Shown here piece by piece: positions 1-8,521 of a stretch of 64,000 bases of DNA. This stretch comes from MFD09286-c1 sp963701015 (GTDB lineage Bacteria; Bacteroidota; Bacteroidia; Bacteroidales; DTGW01). The translations under genes were made by a program, and so were the position numbers. The stretch lies in the NCBI GenBank assembly GCA_963701015.1, contig OY969556.1, positions 682,001 to 746,000 of the forward strand, given 5' to 3'. Positions within the stretch are counted from its first letter, which is position 1. Each line of letters opens with the position of its first letter. A model generated the notes under the pieces. That model did not search any database, was not told where the DNA came from, and worked only from the letters and a program-made list of their open reading frames with translations.

Positions 1-1
1 A

Positions 2-199
2 CGTATAGCAGATGTAAAAATATTAACAATTGGACAATACTTGCCTCCTTCAGAAATGCATACTCGTTTGGTTGAATACGTGAATCCGGAAATTTTCGAA
101 AAATATAGAATTATAGGTTTGGAAAAAGGCTTTAGATATGTGGAAAGCGGGCCATTGGTCAGATCGTCGTATCATGCAGAACGGCATGTTAATTTATAA
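2..199 (+). CDS. lipA: Lipoyl synthase, C-terminal part (cut by window edge)
   Basis: This is the last 65 residues of a protein that enters from the left edge. The translation contains LTIGQYLPPS, then VEYVNPEIFEKY and finally GFRYVESGPLVRSSYHAE, which is the characteristic C-terminus of LipA. LipA is a radical-SAM enzyme that inserts two sulfur atoms into protein-bound octanoyl groups to make lipoyl cofactors for pyruvate and 2-oxoglutarate dehydrogenases. The SAM-binding CxxxCxxC motif lies outside the window. The stop at 197-199 is followed by a long inverted repeat and then by convergent genes. Confidence 0.93.
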   Translation, partial: RIADVKILTIGQYLPPSEMHTRLVEYVNPEIFEKYRIIGLEKGFRYVESGPLVRSSYHAERHVNL

Positions 200-251
200 A
201 AGCGACTTATAAAATAAAATTGAGGAAGTTATTGGTACATTTCTTAAAAAT

Positions 252-325
252 AAAGCAATGCGGGAATGCAACTTTGCCGAATCCAAGGTATCCCTCAATA
301 CCAGACTGACAACCCGCATTGCTTT
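252..325. terminator. Bidirectional terminator-like inverted repeat with a structured loop
   Basis: A perfect 13-bp inverted repeat (252-264 with 313-325) encloses a 48-nt loop. The loop holds a second small hairpin, GGTAT (287-291) with ATACC (298-302). It lies between convergent lipA and the REC gene; T-rich sequence follows the stem on both strands, so it can serve both. The loop is much longer than in a simple terminator, so a small RNA or a dispersed repeat unit is an alternative. Confidence 0.6.
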
Positions 326-331
326 TGAATT

Positions 332-739
332 CTAATAATTTATAGATGAATAATTTAGTTTTTCAAAAATATTTTTAATTGTTTCATCATCTAGTTTGTC
401 CTTTTCAATATATAAACGTGAACCAGCCGACAGCATTTTATCGATATATTCAAATTCCGAAAACATTGATAATGCTATTATTACAGTTTGTGGGTATTTT
501 TCCGAAATATATTCAGCTGTTTCAACACCATTCATTTTAGGCATTGCAAAATCCATAAATACATAATGGTACATTTTTTGATTTATCTTTTCTATCGCTT
601 CAATTCCGTTATATGCTTCATCCATATATTCAATTTGCGAAGCCATAACATCATTTATTTGAAAACGAAGTGCTTTTAAATAATTTTTATTATCGTCAAC
701 CAATAAGATTTTATATTTTAGTACTTCTTCAGTTTTCAT
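332..739 (-). CDS. Stand-alone response-regulator receiver (REC) protein
   Basis: A 135-residue protein that is only a CheY-like receiver domain. The acidic pair is Asp15-Asp16, the predicted phosphoacceptor is Asp63 in FMDFAMPKMNG, and the switch Ser (IIALSMF) and conserved Lys (YIEKDKL) follow. There is no DNA-binding output domain, so it probably acts by protein contact or as a phosphate relay or sink. It lies in the same direction as the NarL-type regulator and kinase upstream but about 200 bp away, so it may have its own promoter. A REC-only gene also accompanies the kinase/regulator pair near 34-35 kb. The specific partner is unknown. Confidence 0.88.
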   Translation of the reverse strand: MKTEEVLKYKILLVDDNKNYLKALRFQINDVMASQIEYMDEAYNGIEAIEKINQKMYHYVFMDFAMPKMNGVETAEYISEKYPQTVIIALSMFSEFEYIDKMLSAGSRLYIEKDKLDDETIKNIFEKLNYSSINY

Positions 740-900
740 ATAAATATTTAAAACAATCTATACCAGATTATTTAATAAAAGTCAATTAAATTGGATTTGA
801 TTCTTATAAAATTCAATAAATACAAAGTTATTATTTAAACTATTTATGAAGATAGTCGATATACTATAAATAATGTGTATAAGTAATAATTTTAAATGAA

Positions 901-928
901 AATTACCGCAAAATAAAATGCGGTAATT
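901..928 (-). terminator. Hairpin after the NarL-type regulator gene
   Basis: A perfect 10-bp stem (901-910 with 919-928) and an 8-nt A/T loop lie 20 bp downstream of the regulator gene that ends at 948. The U-tract is weak (TTCATTTAAAA on the minus strand), so it may end transcription only partly before the REC gene. Confidence 0.5.
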
Positions 929-947
929 ACAAATATTTTGCTTATAA

Positions 948-1562
948 TTATATCAATCTGTTTTTTACAGCATATAATGCCAGGCTAATTGAATTATTGG
1001 TTTTGGTGCGTTGAAGAAGTTCTGATCGTATTTTTTCCACGGTTCGTAATCCTATTAATAATTTTTCGCCAATTTCCGTTGATGATAGACCTTTGCATAG
1101 CCAATATAATACTTCCTTATCCCGAGGTTTTAATTCAAGGCGGTCAATTTCATTATTCTTTTTAATTATATTCAATAACAATTCCTGTGAGAAATATAAT
1201 TTCCCATTTTCAATAGCAGTTATGGCTTTATAAACTTCGTCATGGTCCGATTCTTTTTGTATAAATCCTTTTGCTCCAATATTTATAAGATCATTATAAT
1301 ATTGCTCATCATTAAACATGGACAGAATTAATATTTTTAAATCAGGATATTTCTGAATTCCATTTTTAGTAGCTTCAATGCCATTCATTTGTGGCATATT
1401 AATATCCATCAATACTACGTCGGGTTTGCATGTTTCCAGCAATTGCATAAACTCAATACCATTTGAAGCCTGCCCAATAACTTCAAATCCTAAATCTTTT
1501 AATAATAGTGCAAGGCCAGCACGTAATGCTTTATGATCATCGACTAAAATTATTTTGGTCAT
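948..1562 (-). CDS. NarL/LuxR-family response regulator
   Basis: A 204-residue two-domain regulator. The N-terminal receiver has the acidic residues of IILVDDH and a phosphoacceptor Asp53 in LMDINMPQMNG. The C-terminal LuxR-type helix-turn-helix covers about residues 140-204 (LKPRDKEVLYWLCKGLSSTEIGEKL is the start of the recognition unit, read in two parts). It lies 3 bp downstream of the gene for a HisKA_3-type kinase, so the two should form one transcription unit and a cognate pair. The target genes cannot be read from the sequence. Confidence 0.92.
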   Translation of the reverse strand: MTKIILVDDHKALRAGLALLLKDLGFEVIGQASNGIEFMQLLETCKPDVVLMDINMPQMNGIEATKNGIQKYPDLKILILSMFNDEQYYNDLINIGAKGFIQKESDHDEVYKAITAIENGKLYFSQELLLNIIKKNNEIDRLELKPRDKEVLYWLCKGLSSTEIGEKLLIGLRTVEKIRSELLQRTKTNNSISLALYAVKNRLI

Positions 1563-1565
1563 ATT

Positions 1566-3854
1566 TTATTTTTTTTGAATTATAGCTTTGGAACTTGCGT
1601 ATAAATAGAAACCTCTTCCTATACTGCTTTCAATTGTGCAACTTCCATTGATAGATTTTATGCGGCTCTGAATATTTAAAAGTCCAATTCCTTTATTTTC
1701 ATTAATTGTATTTTGATAATTAAATCCTTGTCCATTGTCATTATATGTATATTCTAACAAGTTATTACGATAATTTAAATTTATTTCAACAATTGTGGCA
1801 TTAGCATATTTAATTGTATTATTGAGCAATTCTTTTGTAATTCTATAATAAACCGTTTCAATTGTTTTGTCAAATCGTAACGAATTTAATGAATCATTAA
1901 TTTTAATTGAAATGAATGTTCTTTTCGATTCTGCTTCGGCATTTATTGCTGCAGAAAGCCCATAATTTTCAAGTACATGAGGGCTTAAGTTATTTGATAT
2001 TTCTCGAACATTTGCTATTGATTTTTTAATCATTTCAGACATTTCATCAAGTATTGAAACCTGTTCGCTATCTTTAATCCTTTTATATAATGACGAAATA
2101 TATATGCGTAATGTAGCAAGTTGTGGGCCGAGTTCGTCATGAAGGTCTCCGGCAAATCTCCGGCGCTCATTTTCTTCAGTTTCTAAGATTGTTTCAAATA
2201 ATTTTTGCTCGAATTTTTTTCGTTCTGTAATGTCTTCAATAATGGCTATTATACGTTCAAGTTTTCCCGATTCATCAATTATGGATGTAATTGCTGCCCT
2301 TATATATATTTCTTTACCATCTTTTCTGCTTCTTTTTAATTCAATAAATGGAATTTTCTCATTTGATTTAAGCTTTAATAATAAACTATTATATTCTTCT
2401 AAATTTTGGCTTGTAATATAAGGAATTCGTTTGCCAATAACCTCATTAAAATTCCATCCAAAAATATTTTCAGCAGCCTTATTCCATATCGAAAGTATTT
2501 CGCCATTTTCATTAATATCAAATATACATAAAGGTGATGCATCAATTAAAGCTTTAAGGGTATAATTTAATTTTAAAATATCAGATGTTCGTTCAGCAAC
2601 CTTATGTTCTAAATCTTGTTTTAGTACATTTAATTCATCCATAGTTGATGTAAGTTCTTCATTGGCCGATTCTAATTCATTTGTTCTTTCGGTTACTTTT
2701 ACACTTAATATATTGGTAAACTGACGTTGAAATATTATATATCTTTCAGATGATGAAAGCATAAACATTATCATTTGAATTAAATAACCAATTTTTAATG
2801 AGAATTTTGCCAACAATGGAAAAGCGATTATACCTGTACTTGACAATACATGGATTACTGCACTTATTAGACTTGCCAATAATGCAATTGCAAAAAACCT
2901 GGTATATTTCTTTTTATTTACTATAAGAGCGTAAAAGGAGACTAATGCTAAAACAGAACAAAATATTGGTATAACAATATAAACTAATCTGTTAGCGAAG
3001 TAATAATTAATTATATATAAAAGGAAATATAGAATAGTAAACCATCGTAAACCTATAAATAGTTTTTTAAATAATGGCTTTTCAATTTCAATAAAATTTT
3101 CTGCAAGTCCAACGTATGAAAATCCTATAAGAGGAGCAAGGGATGTACCTGAAATTATTATTATATTGGGTTTTGCTGCAAATTTGATGAAATTAAAAAG
3201 ATTATCGTATCCTAGGCTGAATAAAATAATAGAGAATATTGTAAGCATTAAATAAATATATAATTTTTCGCGATTAACGATAACAATGTATGCACAAAAA
3301 ATAAACATAAAAAAAGCAATTCCATAATATATGCCATTTAATAAACTATTTACGATTACTGAATTATTGAATTGGATATTCGATTGAAATAAAATTGGAA
3401 TTCTTAGCGGAGTTCTGGATTGAACACTAATATAAACTATATATTGTTTTTTTGGTTCCAGATTTATTGAAACTTTGGAAGTACGCCCATTATTTGCACC
3501 GCACTTTTCAATTAATTCAAGTTTATTATTTTTGGTTATATAGAAGTTTACGTATTCAAGAAAATGGTTATCAACTTTTATAATTTCAAAAGCATTTGAA
3601 TCGGAATAGTTATATAGTTTTAGTTTTATCCAATATACTGCATTATTAAAGCCAAATGATAAATAATTATATTTAATTGTAGTAAATTTTTCATCTTTGA
3701 TTTTCTCGAAATTTTCATTTCTTGACGAATCGCAATAAAATTGAACATTATTTTGAATAATTGGCAATAAATATGGGCTGTTACTTGCAAATAGCAAAAA
3801 TGACTTTGCAAGTATAGTAATCAGAAATAATCGTTTACAATTAAAAATACTCAT
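1566..3854 (-). CDS. 7TMR-DISM / PAS sensor histidine kinase
   Basis: A 762-residue membrane kinase. A signal-like N-terminus precedes an extracellular 7TMR-DISM-type domain (roughly residues 25-160, ending near SVQSRTPLRIP), followed by about seven membrane segments (about 170-370). Then come a coiled coil (about 380-420), one PAS domain ending in ITERKKFEQKL, and a HisKA_3 dimerisation domain with the phosphorylated His572 in GDLHDELGPQ. The HATPase has NNTIKYA, DNGQGF and GIGLLNIQSR. HisKA_3 kinases normally phosphorylate NarL-type regulators, which fits the gene 3 bp downstream. DISM domains are thought to bind small ligands such as carbohydrates; the ligand here is unknown. Confidence 0.92.
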   Translation of the reverse strand: MSIFNCKRLFLITILAKSFLLFASNSPYLLPIIQNNVQFYCDSSRNENFEKIKDEKFTTIKYNYLSFGFNNAVYWIKLKLYNYSDSNAFEIIKVDNHFLEYVNFYITKNNKLELIEKCGANNGRTSKVSINLEPKKQYIVYISVQSRTPLRIPILFQSNIQFNNSVIVNSLLNGIYYGIAFFMFIFCAYIVIVNREKLYIYLMLTIFSIILFSLGYDNLFNFIKFAAKPNIIIISGTSLAPLIGFSYVGLAENFIEIEKPLFKKLFIGLRWFTILYFLLYIINYYFANRLVYIVIPIFCSVLALVSFYALIVNKKKYTRFFAIALLASLISAVIHVLSSTGIIAFPLLAKFSLKIGYLIQMIMFMLSSSERYIIFQRQFTNILSVKVTERTNELESANEELTSTMDELNVLKQDLEHKVAERTSDILKLNYTLKALIDASPLCIFDINENGEILSIWNKAAENIFGWNFNEVIGKRIPYITSQNLEEYNSLLLKLKSNEKIPFIELKRSRKDGKEIYIRAAITSIIDESGKLERIIAIIEDITERKKFEQKLFETILETEENERRRFAGDLHDELGPQLATLRIYISSLYKRIKDSEQVSILDEMSEMIKKSIANVREISNNLSPHVLENYGLSAAINAEAESKRTFISIKINDSLNSLRFDKTIETVYYRITKELLNNTIKYANATIVEINLNYRNNLLEYTYNDNGQGFNYQNTINENKGIGLLNIQSRIKSINGSCTIESSIGRGFYLYASSKAIIQKK

Positions 3855-3969
3855 TCCTGTTATTGAAACAGGGTGAAGTTATAAAAAAAATTAAAATGAA
3901 AAGAATTGATAATGAATTATCTGTAATTAATTCGAAACACAATTATATAAAGCTCCTTCAAAATTCAAA

Positions 3970-4542
3970 TCAAACAGATTTTAATTCTTCTGCTTTTACA
4001 TGCCCCCAGTTTTCACCTCGTTTAATTCGAGTAACCTGCATATCACTAATACAAAACATTTTTGCAATTGTTGTATTGGCTACACCTTTTAAAAGCATTG
4101 ATTTTATTACCTGAACATCTTTTTCATTTAATTTGTTCTGCGTAATTACTTTCGGGCGGTTCGGGTCGTTATATTTAATTTTTAAATAAGCAGCTTTCCT
4201 AGTTTTAACCATTTCTTTCGAAGCCCATTCTAAATTACCATAATGGTTGTTTTTTGTATTCCAATCAAGGTGTATCACGTGATCTGGTTCAAAGTCAGGT
4301 TTAGGCAACCAGTTTTCAGCAACCAGTTTGTGAACAAAAAACCTTATATTTTTTTTATTTATTTTAAGTGAAATAGCAGGGAAATTGTTTATCAAACCTT
4401 GTTTTAAAATTTTACCTTCTTTATTGTAAAAAAATGATTTGACCCTTCCGTAATTGCTAATCTGGTATTGCCCATTTGTACCTGGCATTTCCCGCCATTC
4501 TTCATCTTCAATTTTCTTTAATTTGCGTGGTAAATTAATCAT
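3970..4542 (-). CDS. NUMOD4 / HNH endonuclease-like protein with HTH tail
   Basis: A 190-residue protein. Residues about 14-60 resemble NUMOD4 (EWREMPGTNGQYQISNYGRV), a DNA-recognition module of homing endonucleases. Residues about 68-112 resemble an HNH_3 nuclease (FVHKLVAENW, then NTKNNHYGNLEWAS). The usual VNHID is VIHLD here: the histidine is kept and the preceding Asn replaced. The C-terminus (about 130-180) looks like a helix-turn-helix (VANTTIAKMFCISDMQVTRI). Such single-gene HNH proteins are scattered in Bacteroidota, often outside introns, and may be selfish elements. No intron or disrupted host gene is visible beside it. Activity is uncertain. Confidence 0.8.
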   Translation of the reverse strand: MINLPRKLKKIEDEEWREMPGTNGQYQISNYGRVKSFFYNKEGKILKQGLINNFPAISLKINKKNIRFFVHKLVAENWLPKPDFEPDHVIHLDWNTKNNHYGNLEWASKEMVKTRKAAYLKIKYNDPNRPKVITQNKLNEKDVQVIKSMLLKGVANTTIAKMFCISDMQVTRIKRGENWGHVKAEELKSV

Positions 4543-4835
4543 TTTCCAATTATAAAATTTCGAGTTATTTTACAAAAATAAACCCAAATATTTAAAATGG
4601 TATTTTAATAGTTAAAATTTCACATTTATTAAATTATTATATTCAAATATTTTGATTGTAAAACTTGCTTTATTTCGAACCTTAATGTGTAAAGTATATA
4701 TTTTAAACGTATAAGATTTTGATTTCTAATTAAATATAAAATTTGCTTACTATCATGATTAAATTTGAATGGCTTAGAATTATTCAAAATACTATATTTG
4801 CGAGTTGATTGACGAATTAATAGATTTTTATAATT

Positions 4836-5480
4836 GTGCATTGGTTTCATCTAATTGAGATACTCATTAAAGGGTTTGTCCTGGGTTTTGTACTATCAAT
4901 TCCACTTGGACCAATTGGTGTTATTTGTATTCAAAGAACCTTAAGCAAAGGCAGATGGTCAGGATTTATTTCCGGGCTTGGAGCTTCATCTGCCGATACT
5001 TTATTGGCGATTATTGCCGGAATGGGACTTTCATTTATTATAAATTTCATCAAACTATATTCCGATATTTTCAAATTTTTTGGTGGCATTATAGTTATTA
5101 TTATTGGCTTTCAAATATTTTTTAAAAGCCCGGTACGTCAGTTTCGTAATAGTAAGTTAAAGAAAAGCAGTTTGCATACTGATTATTTATCAGTTCTAGC
5201 CTTAACATTCTCAAATCCGCTTGCAATATTTTTATTTATTGCAATTTTTGCCGGTTTAAATATTGTTGATGGTAACCACGATTTATTTTTTAATATCACA
5301 ATTTTTACCGGAATTTTTTTGGGTGCATCAACTTGGTGGTTTACACTTACTTCTTTTGTTAATATATATCGTGCAAAGTTTCGGTTGAAGAACCTTTGGT
5401 GGTTAAACAAAATTACCGGAATTCTTATTGCCGTGTTTGGTTTAGCTGCATTAATTAGTATTTTATTCCACAATAAATAG
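4836..5480 (+). CDS. LysE-family amino-acid exporter
   Basis: A 214-residue integral membrane protein with about six transmembrane segments. The first carries the LysE signature region (FVLSIPLGPIGVICIQRTL) near residues 18-36. LysE/RhtB proteins export amino acids or related metabolites through the inner membrane; the substrate cannot be told. The only plausible start in frame is the GTG at 4836; there is no clear ribosome-binding site, which is common in Bacteroidota. The engB start lies 19 bp after the stop, so the two are probably co-transcribed. Confidence 0.85.
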   Translation: MHWFHLIEILIKGFVLGFVLSIPLGPIGVICIQRTLSKGRWSGFISGLGASSADTLLAIIAGMGLSFIINFIKLYSDIFKFFGGIIVIIIGFQIFFKSPVRQFRNSKLKKSSLHTDYLSVLALTFSNPLAIFLFIAIFAGLNIVDGNHDLFFNITIFTGIFLGASTWWFTLTSFVNIYRAKFRLKNLWWLNKITGILIAVFGLAALISILFHNK

Positions 5481-5499
5481 TTTGTAATCTTAAATAAAG

Positions 5500-6153
5500 G
5501 TGTCGGTAAATTCCATTGAAGTAAGCTTTGTAACAAGCAGTGATAATGTAAAAAATTGCCCGCCAGCCAATTTGCCTGAGTTTGCTTTTATTGGGCGTTC
5601 CAACGTCGGCAAATCATCGTTGATAAATTTGTTGGCTAATAATCATAAATTGGCGAAAACGTCGTCAAGACCAGGAAAAACGCAATTAATAAATCATTTT
5701 GTTGTTTCTGAAATAGTTAAGCTTGCAAATGGTGAAATTATTAAAAATAAAAAGTGGTATCTGGTCGATTTGCCAGGTTACGGATATGCAAAAACATCAA
5801 AAATAAACAAAGCCCATTTCGACGAATTAATAAATAGTTATATAACTTCAAGAGTAAAACTTCATTGTTTATTTGTTTTAATTGATGTTCGTTTGGAACC
5901 ACAAAAAAATGATTTGGAGTTTATCAATATTCTAGGAAATTTGGAAGTGCCATTTGTATTGGTTTTTACTAAAACCGATAAAATTTCGGACAACAAAATA
6001 CAAAGTAATATTCAAAAGTTTAAAAAAACGATGCTTCAGAATTGGGAAGCACTTCCTGAAATTTTTCTAACCTCAAGTATTAATAAAACTGGTGCAAAAA
6101 ATATTTTAACATTTATTGAAAATTCAATAAAATTGAATGTTGATAAGAAATGA
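5500..6153 (+). CDS. engB: Ribosome-biogenesis GTPase EngB (YihA/YsxC)
   Basis: A 217-residue single-domain Era/EngB-type GTPase needed for assembly of the 50S subunit. All G motifs are visible: G1 FIGRSNVGKSSL (about residues 30-41), the TRPGKT-like switch (SSRPGKTQLINHF), G3 VDLPGYGYA, G4 FTKTDK and a G5-like TSS. Length is normal for the family. The start is a GTG at 5500, chosen because the upstream frame overlaps lysE and the family begins a short distance before the first strand. It lies 19 bp after the LysE-type gene. Confidence 0.95.
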   Translation: MSVNSIEVSFVTSSDNVKNCPPANLPEFAFIGRSNVGKSSLINLLANNHKLAKTSSRPGKTQLINHFVVSEIVKLANGEIIKNKKWYLVDLPGYGYAKTSKINKAHFDELINSYITSRVKLHCLFVLIDVRLEPQKNDLEFINILGNLEVPFVLVFTKTDKISDNKIQSNIQKFKKTMLQNWEALPEIFLTSSINKTGAKNILTFIENSIKLNVDKK

Positions 6154-6257
6154 AATTTTTGTTGCAGGAATAAATCAACATTTTTTGATATTTTATAAAT
6201 TTGCGAGCCGGAAGTTTATATATTAAAATTTCCAAACTAACTAATTTGTTCTGAACA

Positions 6258-7194
6258 ATGGATCGAAAATCGCCTATTAAATTTTTCTCAGGTACTGCCT
6301 CTACTTACTTAGCTGAAAAAATAGCAAAATGTTATGGTACCGATTTAGGAAGCACATTATTGCTTCGGTTTAGTGATGGCGAGTTTCAACCATCCTATTT
6401 GGAATCAGTACGTGGATGCACAGTTTTTATTATTCAATCAACTTTTCCGCCGGCTGAAAATTTGCTTGAATTATTATTAATGATAGATGCAGCAAAACGT
6501 GCTTCGGCTAAAAGGGTAGTTGCCGTAATGCCGTATTTTGGGATGGCCAGGCAAGATAGAAAAGACCGTCCACGCTCGGCAATTGGTGCAAAGTTGGTTG
6601 CAAATCTTCTTACTGCATCGGGCGTTGACAGGGTTATGACAATGGATTTACATGCCGATCAGCTACAGGGATTTTTCGATGTCCCGGTTGATCATTTGTA
6701 TGCATCCTCTATTTTTGTACCTTATATTAATTCTTTAAATTTAGATAATCTGGTAGTTGCGGCACCTGACATGGGTGGAAGTAAAAGAGCAAATGCCTAT
6801 TCGCGCTTTTTGAAGACTGAAATGGTTATTTGTTACAAATTGCGTAAAAAAGCAAATGTTATTGATGAGTTTAAAGTAATTGGCGATGTACGCGATCGCA
6901 ACATTATTATAGTTGACGATATGATTGATACAGCAGGTACAATTACTGTAGCAGCAAATATGATGATTGAAGAAGGCCCGCAGTGTCAGGGTTGTAGCAT
7001 CGCACCCGGTTTTATCTGGCCCGGCTTATGAAAGAATTGAAAACTCTAAGATTACTGAGGTGATGGTTACTGACACAATTCCTTTAAAACAGCAAAGTCC
7101 CAAAATTAAAGTGATTTCAATTGCGGATATTTTCGCCGACACTATTAATAAGGTTTACAACTATCAATCAATCAGTGGTAATTTTATAATTTAA
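6258..7194 (+). pseudogene. prs: Ribose-phosphate pyrophosphokinase, interrupted by one frameshift as read
   Basis: PRPP synthetase makes phosphoribosyl pyrophosphate from ribose-5-phosphate and ATP for purine, pyrimidine, His, Trp and NAD synthesis. The first part (6258-7031 frame) has the family motifs MPYFGMARQDRK, MDLHADQLQGFF and the PRPP-binding IIVDDMIDTAGT. After MMIEEG the frame is lost; the continuation RSVRVVASHPVLSGPAYERI lies in the +1 frame and ends at 7194. The junction is at 6975-6977 (GAAGAAGGCCCG), where restoring EEGAR needs two bases (for example GGAGCC read as GGCC). Both halves are conserved and no other copy is seen, so a sequence error is the likeliest cause. A possible -7 box TAAATTTG is at 6196-6203. 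Confidence 0.9.
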
Positions 7195-7309
7195 ATACTA
7201 TATTTGCAATCCCTGTTTTTGAGCGCCATTTGGCATTCGTGTAATGGGGAATTAACAGAAATACAGTTAATTATAGTTAATTCTGAGTAGCACAATTAAA
7301 TTATTTTAA

Positions 7310-7942
7310 ATGAAAAGTATTGAAATTAGTGGCCAGGTTAGAAAAGATCTTGGCAAAAAAGCTTCTGAAGCTTTACGAAAAAATGATGATGTTCCCTGTG
7401 TAATTTATGGTGGTAAAGAAAATGTGAATTTTTTTGCGCCTACCGTATCTTTTAAACATTTAGTTTACACTCCAAATGTTTACATAGTAAAATTAAATAT
7501 TGATGGGAAAGTGTATTCTTCAATAATGAAGGAAATCCAGTTTCATCCTGTTAGTGATAAAATTCTTCATATTGATTTTACTGAAATTGCTGAAGATAAA
7601 CCCATTGTAATGAACATACCTGTTCGTGTTATAGGTGCTTCAATAGGTGTTAAAAAAGGTGGAAAATTAAGCTTGGCTAAGCGATATCTAAGAGCCAAAG
7701 GGTTACCGTCAGTTTTACCAGATATTTTGGAAGTAAATGTTGAAAATGTGGATGTTGGACAAAGTATTAAAGTAGGTGAACTAAACTACAAGAATGTAAT
7801 TTTGTTGAATGGAAGCCGTGAACCTGTTGTTAGTGTGCTTACATCAAGGGTAACTGCAAAAGGTGAAGCTGAAGGTACTGCTGCTGCAACTCCTGCTGAA
7901 GGTGCTGCTGCTCCTGCTGCTGCCCCTGTTGCTAAAAAATAA
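7310..7942 (+). CDS. rplY: 50S ribosomal protein L25/general stress protein Ctc
   Basis: A 210-residue Ctc-type L25: an N-terminal 5S-rRNA-binding L25 domain (about residues 1-90, with VRKDLGKKASEALRKNDDVP) and the TL5 C-terminal beta domain (about 95-185). It ends in a low-complexity Ala/Glu/Pro tail (from about 187), common in Bacteroidota. A candidate -7 box TATATTTG at 7199-7206 gives a leader of about 95 nt that contains a 7-bp inverted repeat (7250-7256 with 7266-7272). pth starts 8 bp after the stop, the usual rplY-pth pairing. Confidence 0.94.
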   Translation: MKSIEISGQVRKDLGKKASEALRKNDDVPCVIYGGKENVNFFAPTVSFKHLVYTPNVYIVKLNIDGKVYSSIMKEIQFHPVSDKILHIDFTEIAEDKPIVMNIPVRVIGASIGVKKGGKLSLAKRYLRAKGLPSVLPDILEVNVENVDVGQSIKVGELNYKNVILLNGSREPVVSVLTSRVTAKGEAEGTAAATPAEGAAAPAAAPVAKK

Positions 7943-7950
7943 AAATTGAA

Positions 7951-8514
7951 GTGAAATATTTAATTGTTGGTTTAGGTAATATTGGCGACGAATATGCCCA
8001 TACCCGACATAATATAGGTTTTGATATATTGGATGCTTTTGCTAAGGCATCCAATGTTTTTTTTAAAGATAGCCGTTATGCTTTTTCAGCTGAAGTAAAA
8101 CATAAAGGACGAACACTCATTCTTATTAAGCCAACAACTTATGTGAATTTAAGCGGAAATGCTGTTCGCTATTGGCTTCAGAAAGAAAAAATTGAAGTTG
8201 AAAATTTATTGGTTGTACTTGACGATTTAGCTTTGCCTTTTGGAACCCTTCGTTTAAGGGCAAAAGGTAGTGATGGTGGACATAATGGCTTGAAAAACAT
8301 AAATGAAATATTGGGTAGAAATGATTATGCCCGTTTAAGATTTGGTATAGGCGATAATTTTAAACTTGGACGTCAGGTTGATTATGTTTTGGGAAAATGG
8401 AATGATGATGAATTAAAATTGATTTCTGAAAAATTTTCTATCTCTTTGGATATAATTAATGACTTTGCTACAATAGGCATAGACAGAACTATGACTTTAT
8501 ATAATAACAAATAA
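7951..8514 (+). CDS. pth: Peptidyl-tRNA hydrolase
   Basis: A 187-residue protein that cleaves peptidyl-tRNA released from stalled ribosomes and recycles the tRNA. The family signature is intact: YLIVGLGNIGDEYAHTRHN at the N-terminus with Asn10 and the catalytic His20, KPTTYVNLSG, and the VLDDLALPFG / GSDGGHNGLKN regions. The start is a GTG at 7951, set by the conserved MKYLIVGLGN beginning. It follows rplY by 8 bp and is probably co-transcribed with it. The next gene is convergent, with only about 8 bp between the stops. Confidence 0.96.
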   Translation: MKYLIVGLGNIGDEYAHTRHNIGFDILDAFAKASNVFFKDSRYAFSAEVKHKGRTLILIKPTTYVNLSGNAVRYWLQKEKIEVENLLVVLDDLALPFGTLRLRAKGSDGGHNGLKNINEILGRNDYARLRFGIGDNFKLGRQVDYVLGKWNDDELKLISEKFSISLDIINDFATIGIDRTMTLYNNK

Positions 8515-8521
8515 ATTACGG

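Noticed and set aside
4629..4850. A leftward 73-residue open frame before the LysE-type gene
   Set aside because: It is low-complexity (Lys, Ile, Asn, Leu), overlaps the LysE-type start and has no recognisable feature; open frames of this size are expected by chance in A/T-rich DNA.
6960..6985. Programmed +1 frameshift in prs as the preferred explanation
   Set aside because: A +1 shift would drop the conserved Gly of EEGAR, no known slippery or stimulatory signal is visible, and two other genes here have similar small frameshifts; error is simpler.
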